A stretch of DNA of 64,000 nt from NCBI RefSeq assembly GCF_002095395.1, contig NZ_MJEI01000090.1, positions 1 through 64,000 of the forward strand, read 5' to 3'. This DNA is from Williamsia sp. 1135. GTDB lineage: Bacteria > Actinomycetota > Actinomycetes > Mycobacteriales > Mycobacteriaceae. Positions 38,637 through 51,990 of the stretch are shown here, one piece after another (positions within the stretch are counted from its first letter, which is position 1; each line of letters begins with the position of its first letter). The notes under the pieces are model-generated. The model searched no databases. It had not been told where the DNA came from and saw only the letters and a list, made by a program, of their open reading frames with translations. A program made the position numbers and the translations under genes.

Positions 38637-38700
38637 CGGTCAGGTCGTAGCGGCGGACCGACACCCAGCGAAAACGCAGCCCAGCTGACACAATCCGCCC

Positions 38701-40422
38701 ATGGAACTGCTCCTTCTGGTGCTGGTGGGCGCCGTTGTCGTCACTGCGTTCGCGGATCGCCGTGGCATGCAGCCGGCCTTGATCATCCTGGTGGTCGGAC
38801 TGCTCATCTCATTCATCCCGGGCCTGCCTCGGGTCGAGCTCGAGTCGCACATCCTGCTGACGGTGGTGTTGCCGCCGCTGTTGTATTCGGCGGCGCTGAA
38901 CTTCTCGTTCCCCAGCTTTCTGCGGAACATCAAACCGATTCTGGGCCTCGGTGTGGCGATGGTGGTGGTCACCGCCTTCACCGTGGGTTTGGTGGCAACC
39001 CTCTTCATCCCCGAGTTCACCTTCCTGCTGGCCTTGCTGCTCGGCGCGATCGTGGCACCCCCGGACGCGGTCACGGCCGTGGCGATCGGTCGAAAGCTGG
39101 GCCTGCCCAAACGGGTCATGGCGATCCTCACCGGTGAGTCGCTGGTGAACGACGCGGCGGCGCTGTCCCTGTTCGCCATCGCGGTGTCGCAGATCGCGGG
39201 TACCCACTCGTTCATCGGTAATCCGTTGCTGCTCTTCGGGTACAACGCGGTCCTCGGGCCCATCGTCGGTGTGGTCATGGGATTCGGGACGCTGTGGATC
39301 CGCCGTCACCTCAAGAACCCGGCACTGGAAACGGTTCTCGGGTTCGTGGTGCCGTTCGCGGCCTTCGTTGCCGCCGAGCACCTGCACGCCTCGGGCGTGC
39401 TGGCCGTCGTGATCGCAGGCTTCGTGGTGGGGTCGGGGTCCGTGCACGCCGGGTACCAGACGAGGTTGCAGGAGCGGTACGTGTGGAACTCGGTGGATGT
39501 CCTGCTCGAGGCATTTGTGTTCGCCTACATCGGATTACAGCTCCGGTTCATCATTGACGACCTGCGGGAGGCGCGGGAATCGCTGGTGGGGGTCGCCGTC
39601 GCCTCGGTGGTCGTCCTGTTCGCGGTTCTCGTGATCCGGCCGCTCTGTGTCTTCCTCATGTTCGGTCGCGGGTTGCTGAGCAGTCATATGTCCAGCACTG
39701 CGGCGGAGATGGAGATCTCTGCAGGTCCGCGGTCACCTCGTCCGCGAAAGAAGACGGCCGACAAACCCGACAGACCTCCGCGACGCTCCGGTGAGAAGAT
39801 GCGGTCGTGGCGGGACAAGATAGACCGCAGAAAGCTGACTTTTCAGGAAAGCCTGGTGGTTTCGTGGACCGGCATGCGCGGGGTGGTGACGTTGGCGGCC
39901 GCGTCAGGCATACCGGCGACGCTCGAATCGGGTGAACCGTTCCCAGAGCGATCGGCGATTCAGGCGATTGCGTTCGTGGTGGCGGTCGGGACGATCCTGA
40001 TCCAGGGCACCACGCTGCCGTGGATGATCGCCAGACTCCATCTGCACTCGGAGGAAGAAGAACGCTACGTCCAGCGGGAGACATCGAAAGCCGAGAGCAT
40101 CGTGCACTTCGCATCGGACGGCGTGATCGAGGACTTCGTCGCCGCGCCGCCGGACGGTCTCGACTCCTCCACCGTGGACTACATCCGCACCACGGTCGCC
40201 AGGCAGTCGCGCGACGCCGAACAGATGCCGGATCCCGAAGCGCACACAGAACGGGCCGAGACCTTCGCGACGCTGTATCGCCGTGTGCTGCAGGCACAAC
40301 GGGACGCTCTCATCGACAGTCGCGACGCGGGTGACATCGACGATGAGGCCGTCCGCGCGATGCTCGAGCGGCTCGATCTCCAGGAGGCCGGCCTGTCGGC
40401 GCGCCTGGAGAGTCGGCTGTGA
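38701..40422 (+). CDS. Na+/H+ antiporter, CPA1 family
   Basis: The 573-residue protein has about twelve membrane helices followed by a hydrophilic C-terminal domain of about 200 residues. The ion-binding ND pair is in LTGESLVNDAAALSLF and a conserved PPDAVTAVAIGRKL helix precedes it. It exchanges cytoplasmic Na+ or K+ for protons and supports pH and salt homeostasis. A charged stretch around residues 340-375 separates two helices and is probably cytoplasmic. Confidence 0.9.
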   Translation: MELLLLVLVGAVVVTAFADRRGMQPALIILVVGLLISFIPGLPRVELESHILLTVVLPPLLYSAALNFSFPSFLRNIKPILGLGVAMVVVTAFTVGLVATLFIPEFTFLLALLLGAIVAPPDAVTAVAIGRKLGLPKRVMAILTGESLVNDAAALSLFAIAVSQIAGTHSFIGNPLLLFGYNAVLGPIVGVVMGFGTLWIRRHLKNPALETVLGFVVPFAAFVAAEHLHASGVLAVVIAGFVVGSGSVHAGYQTRLQERYVWNSVDVLLEAFVFAYIGLQLRFIIDDLREARESLVGVAVASVVVLFAVLVIRPLCVFLMFGRGLLSSHMSSTAAEMEISAGPRSPRPRKKTADKPDRPPRRSGEKMRSWRDKIDRRKLTFQESLVVSWTGMRGVVTLAAASGIPATLESGEPFPERSAIQAIAFVVAVGTILIQGTTLPWMIARLHLHSEEEERYVQRETSKAESIVHFASDGVIEDFVAAPPDGLDSSTVDYIRTTVARQSRDAEQMPDPEAHTERAETFATLYRRVLQAQRDALIDSRDAGDIDDEAVRAMLERLDLQEAGLSARLESRL

Positions 40423-40426
40423 TCAC

Positions 40427-40759
40427 TCAGTGTGCGGCGTCGAATGCTTCGATGATCTGGGCCGGGACGCGCCCACGGGCATTGACCTCGTAACCGTTCT
40501 CGCGGGCCCACTCCCGGATCACGGACACATCCCGGGAGGGCTGGGTGGGGCGAGAGGTGTTGCGGCTCTGACGGACCGAATCCGCTCGACGGGATATCGC
40601 CGCATACTTCTCGAGCGACTCATAGAACTCGTCGGCATGCTCCGGCGAGGTGTCGAACTCGTACTGCTTGTCGCCCAGTGCCCACCTGACCGTGACGAAA
40701 TCGTCGAGCACGCTCCCGTCGATGTCGTCGATGAATTGAACGATCTGTTTCCTTGCCAT
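40427..40759 (-). CDS. lsr2: Lsr2-family nucleoid-associated protein
   Basis: The 110-residue protein matches Lsr2, the H-NS-like silencer of actinobacteria. The N-terminal dimerisation domain (MARKQIVQFIDDIDG to about residue 60) is followed by a linker and the DNA-binding domain IREWARENGYEVNARGRVPAQI, cited here as its end NARGRVPAQIIEAF, whose RGR core enters the minor groove of AT-rich DNA. Lsr2 silences horizontally acquired genes. Its upstream region is AT-rich, which would allow autoregulation. Confidence 0.93.
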   Translation of the reverse strand: MARKQIVQFIDDIDGSVLDDFVTVRWALGDKQYEFDTSPEHADEFYESLEKYAAISRRADSVRQSRNTSRPTQPSRDVSVIREWARENGYEVNARGRVPAQIIEAFDAAH

Positions 40760-40983
40760 CGAGCCCCCACTATTCGCGCCACATGTTGGACGTATCCGTC
40801 TCAGACGTCAAAACTATAGCAAAAGCCTCCGTAGGATCGCTTATTGCGATGCATTGGGGAATTTTCAATTCTCCGAAACCGGGAGGCGAGTATGCCGTCG
40901 AAGGCCGCAGGTGGAGGCGATATTCGCGAAAGGCAAAAGAAAGCCGACGCACACTGCTCGTGTGCGCCGGCTCGGTCGTGCCG
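40760..40983. promoter_or_regulatory. AT-rich lsr2 upstream region
   Basis: This stretch is visibly richer in A and T than its surroundings. It holds an inverted repeat ATCGC-TTATT-GCGAT at 40836-40850 and a second, imperfect one centred on GAATT-TTC-AATTC at 40859-40871. Lsr2 binds AT-rich DNA, so these could serve in autoregulation; no promoter boxes were fixed. Confidence 0.4.
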
Positions 40984-41072
40984 TGGCGGAGGATAGGGGA
41001 TTCGAACCCCTGAGGGCTATTAACCCAACCCGCGTTCCAGGCGAGCGCCATAGGCCACTAGGCGAATCCTCC
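40984..41072 (-). tRNA. tRNA-Ser(GGA)
   Basis: Read on the minus strand, the 89-base sequence folds into a class II tRNA with acceptor arms GGAGGAT and ATCCTCC, anticodon loop CTGGAAC with anticodon GGA, a long variable arm and the T-loop GGTTCGAATCC. The CCA end appears to be encoded. It reads the UCC and UCU serine codons. Confidence 0.95.
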
Positions 41073-41213
41073 GTCCGGCAGCCTACCGGTAATTTCGTGA
41101 CCTCCCAAAACCTGCCTGCTCGGAGCTCGACCAGTCGGCGGAGACGCAGCGCAGCGGAGCTCGACCAGTTGGTGGGTTTTCGCCTGTGGATTGAGCCCGC
41201 TACACTCGACAAC

Positions 41214-41299
41214 GGATCCCGCGCGGCGTGCATCCTGTGAACTCCCCCAGGGCCGGAAGGCAGCAAGGGTCAGCGGGCTCTGTCGGGTGCGCGGGGTCC
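41214..41299 (+). ncRNA. ffs: Signal recognition particle RNA (small bacterial type)
   Basis: The apical domain shows the conserved Ffh-binding loops in CCAGGGCCGGAAGGCAGCAA, and the ends GATCCCGCGC and GCGCGGGGTCC pair to close the hairpin. The RNA joins Ffh to target membrane proteins to the translocon. It lies between tRNA-Ser and the aminotransferase gene. The exact ends are estimates. Confidence 0.88.
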
Positions 41300-41321
41300 C
41301 CTACTTTGTTCGGAGCAATAA

Positions 41322-43941
<2,620 letters not shown>

Positions 43942-43972
43942 CATCCTGGGCAACGGGGTGAGGAGTTCAGGC

Positions 43973-45304
43973 GTGGTTACAGACCAGGTGGGGACCGGTG
44001 GACAGACGGTGGATCGCGCACGATTCCCGAGTAACCCACTGGTGTTGGCGGCGTTCGTGGTTGGTGCGCTAATCGCGCTGTATGTACAGGCGAGGTTCAT
44101 TCCCCTCGACACCCGACATTTCGGACTCTTCAAGAACCAGGTCGATCTCGACGTTTACCGCGCGGGTGCCGAACATCTCGCCGACGGCAGGCCCCTCTAC
44201 GACATCCCGATGCTCAGGAACGGGCTCCTCTACACCTACACGCCATTCTCGACGATCGTGTTCCAGCCGACCACCTGGGTGAGCGTCGGGATGGCCGTGA
44301 AGCTGTGGAGCGCAGCGATCTTCGTGACGCTCTACTGGGTGGTCGTCGCATCGTTCCGGAGCCTCGGTTACCGCGTCGACTGGAGACTGCTGGTGGTGGC
44401 CGGGGCGATCGTCTGCATCTCGACGCTGATGGAGCCGGTGCGAACGACGATCTGGTACGGCCAGATCAACGTGTTCCTGATGGCCATCGTGCTCGCCGAT
44501 CTCCTACGCCCGGATGGCAGTCGGCTCAAGGGAATCGGGGTCGGGCTCGCGGCCGGTATCAAACTCACCCCCGGTTTCTTCGTCGTCTATCTCGCCATCA
44601 CTCGGCGCTGGCGGGCGGTGGTGGTGGCGATCGCCACCTTCGCGGTGACCGTGGTGATCGGCGCACTCGTGACCCCGCAGCAGTCGTGGAACTACTGGAC
44701 CGATCGGGTGATCAACTCGGGCCGGGTGGGGCCGACCGACGCCCCGAGCAACCAATCCATCAAGGGTGCGCTCGCGACGGTGTTCCACACGGCCACGCCC
44801 AGTGGTGCGCTCTGGCTCCTGCTGTCCGCGATCGCCGTCGTGCTGGGCCTGTCGGCCGCCTATTTGGCGTACCGCCACGGTCAGGAACTGCTGGCCCTGT
44901 GCCTGACCGGGATGACGACCACTGCGGTGTCGCCCTTCACCTGGGGCCACCACTGGGTGTGGTTCGTCCCCCTCCTGGTGATCGCTGTGCATCTGCCCAT
45001 CGCAGCCTGGCGAAGGGGCAGCAGAACCACTGCCGGTTGGTTGCTGTTCGCGGCGCCGGCGCTGTTCGTCACGGTGTTCGTCTGGCGCAACTATCTGCCC
45101 GGCGGTGCGCTGGGCATGAAGCCGTTCTACGGCACCGGCATGTTCATGACCCCGTTCCCGGATTGGCTGCGCTGGTTCTCGGCGGCCCCGTATCTCTGGG
45201 TGTTAGGCGTGAGCGCCGTCAGCACGCTGATCGTGTGGGGACCGGGCGAAATTCGCGGGTGGCGTGTGCGCGCCGCTGACGAACGTGCGTCGGCTTCTGC
45301 CTGA
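43973..45304 (+). CDS. GT87 polyprenol-phosphate-mannose mannosyltransferase-like protein (paralogue)
   Basis: The 443-residue protein is a tandem paralogue of the preceding gene with the same landmarks: QVDLDVYRAGAEHLADG, VRTTIWYGQINVFL and WGHHWVWFVPLLVIAVH. The GTG at 43973 has GAGGAG seven bases upstream, better than the GTG at 43958. The pair probably arose by duplication and may act on different positions of a mannan. It ends just before the flavin monooxygenase region. Confidence 0.83.
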   Translation: MVTDQVGTGGQTVDRARFPSNPLVLAAFVVGALIALYVQARFIPLDTRHFGLFKNQVDLDVYRAGAEHLADGRPLYDIPMLRNGLLYTYTPFSTIVFQPTTWVSVGMAVKLWSAAIFVTLYWVVVASFRSLGYRVDWRLLVVAGAIVCISTLMEPVRTTIWYGQINVFLMAIVLADLLRPDGSRLKGIGVGLAAGIKLTPGFFVVYLAITRRWRAVVVAIATFAVTVVIGALVTPQQSWNYWTDRVINSGRVGPTDAPSNQSIKGALATVFHTATPSGALWLLLSAIAVVLGLSAAYLAYRHGQELLALCLTGMTTTAVSPFTWGHHWVWFVPLLVIAVHLPIAAWRRGSRTTAGWLLFAAPALFVTVFVWRNYLPGGALGMKPFYGTGMFMTPFPDWLRWFSAAPYLWVLGVSAVSTLIVWGPGEIRGWRVRAADERASASA

Positions 45305-45340
45305 CGCCGCGGCCGAACATTTGGCGTTGTTTGTCTGATC

Positions 45341-45480
45341 CGGTGAGTATTCCCAGCTAGCGGCGTCCTCCTTCGGAGGTGAACTGGCGCAATGAGCTCG
45401 GCATCTGGGGGTTGCACTCCAGTCATCAGCGACCGCTTGAGTGGTAGACGCAGCTCACAAACTCAATGGAGGGGCATACG
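45341..45480 (+). promoter_or_regulatory. Structured leader before the flavin reductase operon
   Basis: The leader can fold into a hairpin CCTCC-TTC-GGAGG (45367-45379), whose right arm is itself a strong Shine-Dalgarno sequence (GGAGGTGA, 45375-45382). Four short segments, CCAG (45353), CTGG (45384), CTGG (45405) and CCAG (45419), allow mutually exclusive pairings, and GTGAG near 45343 can pair with CTCAC near 45453. It does not match the core of the FMN, SAM, cobalamin or TPP riboswitches that I know. Switching by a ligand or by translation of the short ORF is an inference. Confidence 0.4.

Positions 45481-45496
<16 letters not shown>
45392..45496 (+). CDS. Possible 34-codon upstream ORF (leader peptide)
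   Basis: An ATG nine bases after GGAGGTGA opens a 34-codon frame that ends 16 bases inside the flavin reductase gene. The peptide is Ser- and Arg-rich with cysteines at codons 8 and 31. Its Shine-Dalgarno sequence lies in a hairpin, and its end overlaps the next start, so its translation could affect reductase expression. There is no family evidence, and it may be chance. Confidence 0.3.
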
Positions 45497-47731
<2,235 letters not shown>

Positions 47732-47747
47732 TCCGCTTCATCCTTGA

Positions 47748-47785
47748 CGAGGGCACGTGCCACCGCTGCGGTGGGCGTGCCCTCG
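47748..47785 (+). terminator. Terminator after ribBA
   Basis: CGAGGGCACG (47748-47757) pairs exactly with CGTGCCCTCG (47776-47785), with an inner CCACC/GGTGG stem inside, followed by TTCTC. It lies 17 bases after the ribBA stop codon and separates the flavin-supply unit from the monooxygenase unit. Confidence 0.8.
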
Positions 47786-47998
47786 TTCTCGTGGCCGTTG
47801 CACAATCGGCGTTAGAACGTGCGTCGGTGTATCGCCAGAGCTGAAACTGCTGGTCCGCGCGTCTGTGACCAGATGCTGACCCTATTCGAGCGGCGAAATC
47901 AACTCGTGAAGCCCGGGCAATACCGCAGACTCGCCCGCGACGTGGAATGGGTGCATCGCCGATCCAGGTGGTCTCGATTTCGGACGTTGGGAGAGTAC
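47786..47998 (+). promoter_or_regulatory. Upstream region of the monooxygenase operon
   Basis: This 213-base gap follows a terminator and precedes the first monooxygenase, so it should contain a promoter. The monooxygenase frame stays open back to 47819 but the translation there is not family-like. A GAGAGTAC next to the start resembles half of the dyad near gntR, which is weak evidence for the same regulator. Confidence 0.35.
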
Positions 47999-49315
47999 AT
48001 GTTTCACCTCGGGTGGTTCTTGGGTCAGGGTTTCGGAATCCAACCGTGGCGCGGCACGTTCGACGGCAATGCGGCGCACGACTGGATGAAGCCCGAACGC
48101 TATGTCGACCTGACCTCGTCGCTCGAACGGGGCGGATACGACTTCGTGTTCATCGAGGACACCGCCATGGTCGAGGACACCTACGGCGGTTCCGCGGCAT
48201 TCACGCTCGCCCACGGGGAGATGGCACCGAAGAACGATCCGCTGCCCCTTGTACCGCTCATGACCCAGCGTTCCAAGCACATCGGGGTCATCAACACGAT
48301 GTCGACCATCCAGTATCCGCCTTACCTCGCAGCCCGGTTGATGACCACTCTCGATCATCTGACCGACGGCCGCGCGGGGGTGAACGTGGTGACGTCGGTG
48401 ACACACCGAGTGGCCCAGAACTTCGGGTACGACGAGCACCTGCCGCACGACGAGCGGTACGCGATGGCCGAGGAGTGGATGGACGTCGTCAGCGGTCTCT
48501 GGGAATCGTGGGAACCCGGCGCCGTCGTGGCGGACACCCAGACCCCGATGTATGCCGATGCCTCGAAAGTGCACCCGATCGACCACAAAGGCAAGTATTT
48601 CTCCAGTCGTGGGCCGTTGAACACCATTCCCGGGCCGCAGCGTCGACCGGTGGTTGCGCAGGCCGGCAACTCGATCCCGGGTCGAGAGCTGGCTGCGGCG
48701 CATGCGGACACAATGCTGGCGATGGGTCGTGATGTGGCCCAGATGAAGGCATTTCGTGAGGACATGCACGAACGGCTGATCGCTCACGGCCGCAAACCGA
48801 CCGACTGCAAGGTCTTGTTCCTGGTGACGCCGGTCCTCGGTGAGACCGACGCGCACGCCGCCGAACGCGAACGCGAGCGGGTCCGTCGCACCCACGATCA
48901 GGAGAGCATCGAGATGGTCCTCTGGGGGATGTCCTACATCAGCGGTGGCACAGTTGATTTCAGCAAGTTCGATCTGGATGCGCTGATGCCTGACATCGTC
49001 GGCAACGGTGAACAGAGCTCGATGCAGCAGTACGTCAAGGGCAACGAGGACAAGACGCTGCGCGAAGTCGTCACCGGCGTCCGCCAGATCGGTGATCTCG
49101 GGCTCATCGGATCACCGGACACGGTTGCCTCGAAGATGGGCGACATCATGGACGAGGTCGGCGGCGACGGATTCCTCTTCTACGATCCGCTGAACCTGAA
49201 CCGGCGCACGATCGCCGAGTACACCGACGGTCTGAGCCCGGCATTGCGTAAGCGTGGGCTGATCCGGGACGGGTTCGACGATGTGACGTTCCGCGAGAAC
49301 CTGCTCGCATTCTGA
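47999..49315 (+). CDS. NtaA/SnaA/DszA-family FMN-dependent monooxygenase (type A, copy 1)
   Basis: The 438-residue TIM-barrel flavoenzyme belongs to the luciferase-like nitrilotriacetate monooxygenase family, which uses FMNH2 and O2 to oxidise C-N, C-S or related bonds. Landmarks are HLGWFLGQGFGIQPW, FVFIEDTAMVEDTY, GRAGVNVVTSVTHRVAQNFG and GPQRRPVVAQAGNS. GGGAGA precedes the ATG at 47999. It resembles the fourth copy (53324) more than the two between them. Its substrate is unknown. Confidence 0.88.
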   Translation: MFHLGWFLGQGFGIQPWRGTFDGNAAHDWMKPERYVDLTSSLERGGYDFVFIEDTAMVEDTYGGSAAFTLAHGEMAPKNDPLPLVPLMTQRSKHIGVINTMSTIQYPPYLAARLMTTLDHLTDGRAGVNVVTSVTHRVAQNFGYDEHLPHDERYAMAEEWMDVVSGLWESWEPGAVVADTQTPMYADASKVHPIDHKGKYFSSRGPLNTIPGPQRRPVVAQAGNSIPGRELAAAHADTMLAMGRDVAQMKAFREDMHERLIAHGRKPTDCKVLFLVTPVLGETDAHAAERERERVRRTHDQESIEMVLWGMSYISGGTVDFSKFDLDALMPDIVGNGEQSSMQQYVKGNEDKTLREVVTGVRQIGDLGLIGSPDTVASKMGDIMDEVGGDGFLFYDPLNLNRRTIAEYTDGLSPALRKRGLIRDGFDDVTFRENLLAF

Positions 49316-49347
49316 CCATTTCACACACGAGAGAGAGGACCCCTTAC

Positions 49348-50655
49348 GTGGCAACACAACCTTTCCGCCTCGGCTGGTTCGGCAATCTGACCGCGCCGGA
49401 GTGGCGGGACGGCTGGTCCGAGCAGGACGCGACCGGCTGGACCGACGGCCGATTCCATGTCGAGATGGTGCAGGCCATGGAGCGGGCCGGTTTCGATTTC
49501 ATGATGCTCGAAGACTCGCTGATGGTGCCTGACATCTACGCGGGCACAGCCGAACTGGAACTCAAGCACGCGGTGTACGCACCCAAACTCGACCCGGTCC
49601 CGGTCGTCTCGATGCTGGCCTACGCGACCGAGCACATCGGTATCGTCGCCACCGCATCGTCGACGTTCTATCCGCCGTATCTGCTCGCCCGGACGTTCGC
49701 GACCCTCGACCACGTCACGCGGGGCCGGGTCGGCTGGAACGTGGTGACCTCCAGCGAGGATCGTGCAGCACAGAACTTCGGCATGGACGAGATTCCCGAG
49801 CACGACAAACGGTACGACGTCGCGGCCGAGTTCCTCGACGTCACCACCAAGCTCTGGGATTCCTGGGATCCCGACGCGATCGTCGCCGACCCGGTGACCG
49901 GATACTATGCCGATCACACCAGGGTCAATCCGATTCATCATGACGGGGAATACTTTTCGGTCCGCGGTCCGCTCAACACGCCCCGCGGACCGCAGGGCAA
50001 GCCGGTGATCTGCCAGGCGGGTTCATCACCGAGAGGCCGCGATTTCGCCGCTGCGAACGCGGACATGCTGCTGACCATCCCCAACGGTCTGGAAGAGATG
50101 AAGAAATACCGGGACGACATCCGGGCGCGAGCCGAGAAGTTCGGCCGCGACCCCGACGAGATCAAGGTGTTCTTTGTCGTCGCCCCGGTGGTGGGGCGGA
50201 CCGACGAGATCGCTGCGGCCAAGCAGGAGGAGTTCCTCTCACAGAAGCAACGGAACTACGAGTTCCAGATGTGCAACTTCGCCGCGACGATGGAAATCGA
50301 CTTCTCGGTCTTCGACCCGGATCAGCCGATCCCCGATGACGTCACCACCAACGGGCACCAAGGGCAGTTCGCCATCTGGAAAGACATGTTCGGCGGACGG
50401 TCGATAAAGGATGCCGCGTCCGCGATGCGGATCGCGAGCCTGGAGATGATCGGCAGCCCGGAGACCATCGCGAACACGATGGAGGAGGCGATGGACTACG
50501 TCGGCGGCGACGGCTTCATGTTCTTGTCGCAGCCACCGAGCCGGTCCTACATCGCCGACATCACCGAGGGGCTGTGCCCAGAACTGGCACGTCGTGGTCT
50601 GATCCGGACCGGTTTCGGTCACAAAACCTTTCGGGAGAACCTGCGTGCCTTCTGA
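49348..50655 (+). CDS. NtaA/SnaA/DszA-family FMN-dependent monooxygenase (type B, copy 1)
   Basis: The 435-residue protein is of the same family but of a distinct subtype, beginning FRLGWFGNLTAPEWRDGW and carrying FMMLEDSLMVPDIYAGT, GRVGWNVVTSSEDRAAQNFG and RGPLNTPRGPQGKPVICQAG. The C-terminus TFRENLRAF is shared by all four copies. The GTG start has GAGAGAGGA upstream. Its stop overlaps the transporter gene by 11 bases. It is most like the copy at 51991. Confidence 0.88.
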   Translation: MATQPFRLGWFGNLTAPEWRDGWSEQDATGWTDGRFHVEMVQAMERAGFDFMMLEDSLMVPDIYAGTAELELKHAVYAPKLDPVPVVSMLAYATEHIGIVATASSTFYPPYLLARTFATLDHVTRGRVGWNVVTSSEDRAAQNFGMDEIPEHDKRYDVAAEFLDVTTKLWDSWDPDAIVADPVTGYYADHTRVNPIHHDGEYFSVRGPLNTPRGPQGKPVICQAGSSPRGRDFAAANADMLLTIPNGLEEMKKYRDDIRARAEKFGRDPDEIKVFFVVAPVVGRTDEIAAAKQEEFLSQKQRNYEFQMCNFAATMEIDFSVFDPDQPIPDDVTTNGHQGQFAIWKDMFGGRSIKDAASAMRIASLEMIGSPETIANTMEEAMDYVGGDGFMFLSQPPSRSYIADITEGLCPELARRGLIRTGFGHKTFRENLRAF

Positions 50656-51907
50656 CGTCCGGGCGCCGCTCCTGACCGCCGGAACGGCCGCCGGGTTCGT
50701 CCTCGTGATCTGCGGATCGAATGCCCTGACCCCGCTGCTGCCGTACTACCAGGACGAGCACGGGCTCGGCGCGATCGAATCCGCGGCCATCTTCAGCATG
50801 TACTTCGTGGCGCTGATGACGGTGCTGATGCTGTCGGCGCGGACATCGCTCGTTCGGCATGCCCGCCGCATCCTACCGGTGGCGCTGCTGACCGGGGTGG
50901 TCGCCGACCTGCTGCTGATCACGGGTGATCGGGTTCCTGCGCTGCTGTATCCCGGGCGCCTGCTCACCGGAACCAGCGTCGCGTTGGCGACGGGAGCGGC
51001 GGCCGCCGTGATGGTCGCCATCCGTGGGGAACGAGGTCGGGCGTTCATCGGCACCGGCTCCTTGCTCGGGGCCGGCGGCGGTCTGGCCCTCGCGATCGCG
51101 ATCGTCGTCTTCCTGCCCCGGCCGGCAGTGACCGTCTATGCGCTGCACCTGGTCTGCCTGCTCGTCTGTCTGGGAGTGCTCGCCGTCGGTCTGCGCCAGT
51201 CGCCCTGGGTGCTCGCGACGACCCCGAACGGGCCACCGCCCGCTCCGACGACCCCGCCCAGTCGGCCGCCGGTGCGGCTGCGGATCGGTGCCCATCTGCT
51301 CGGTGGATCGGCCTGGGCCGTAGGCGCACTCGCGGTAGGGGTGCTTCCGGCGGCGCTGCTCGATCGCGGGGTGACCGACTCGCTGCTCATCGCCTACACC
51401 CTTACGGGATCATGTTTGTTCGCCTCCACACTGGCTGGATTCCTGGGTTTCGGCACGCGGACCATGGTGTCGCCGGGTCCCGCGATCATCGTCCTCACCC
51501 TGGGTTGGTCGGTGGCGGTCTCCGGACTCCTGCTGGGCTGGGCGGCACCGGTGTTGATCGGGTGCATCATGTGCGGCTTCGGGCAGGCCGCGGGCTACCG
51601 GGTGGGCTTGGTCCACCTCACCCGAGGCCTGGAACCGGTTCGCCAGGGTCAGGTGGCCTCCGGCTACTCCGCTGCGGCGTACGCAGCCGCGGGTGTGTTC
51701 GTCCTGAGCGCCGGTGTTTCGGTGTCTCTGCTGGGCACGTTGAACGGGATGCTGACCATCAGCGTGATCTTCACGCTCTGCTGTGGTGCCTGCGCCCTGA
51801 CCCTGCGAGGCACTCATCGAGAGGCCAACCCGGCGGACATGGTGGTGGCCACTTGTGAAATACCAGCTCAGCGGCCATTTCCGGTTGCCGTCAACCGGCT
51901 TAATTGA
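50645..51907 (+). CDS. MFS-like membrane transporter
   Basis: The 420-residue hydrophobic protein has about eleven or twelve membrane helices with a charged, Pro-rich central loop (GPPPAPTTPPSRPPVR) between two six-helix halves, the layout of major facilitator transporters. The usual intracellular loop motif between helices 2 and 3 is weak (SLVRHARRILPVA). Its place between type B monooxygenases and its overlap with the upstream gene suggest it moves the substrate or a product. Export and import are equally possible. Confidence 0.72.
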   Translation: MPSDVRAPLLTAGTAAGFVLVICGSNALTPLLPYYQDEHGLGAIESAAIFSMYFVALMTVLMLSARTSLVRHARRILPVALLTGVVADLLLITGDRVPALLYPGRLLTGTSVALATGAAAAVMVAIRGERGRAFIGTGSLLGAGGGLALAIAIVVFLPRPAVTVYALHLVCLLVCLGVLAVGLRQSPWVLATTPNGPPPAPTTPPSRPPVRLRIGAHLLGGSAWAVGALAVGVLPAALLDRGVTDSLLIAYTLTGSCLFASTLAGFLGFGTRTMVSPGPAIIVLTLGWSVAVSGLLLGWAAPVLIGCIMCGFGQAAGYRVGLVHLTRGLEPVRQGQVASGYSAAAYAAAGVFVLSAGVSVSLLGTLNGMLTISVIFTLCCGACALTLRGTHREANPADMVVATCEIPAQRPFPVAVNRLN

Positions 51908-51990
51908 CTAGCTACCCCGGCGAAGCGCCGCCGACATCGCGCCAGAGTTTGCTCAGTTCATACACACCGCATGTGAAAGGACATCTCGCC

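Noticed and set aside
40984-41072. tRNA gene as an attachment site for an integrated island
   Set aside because: No integrase gene and no repeat of the tRNA 3' end were seen nearby, so there is no evidence for site-specific integration here.
45341-45480. Known riboswitch classes (FMN, SAM-I, SAM-IV, cobalamin, TPP) for the leader
   Set aside because: The conserved cores of these classes as I know them are not present, so I list only a structured leader of unknown type.
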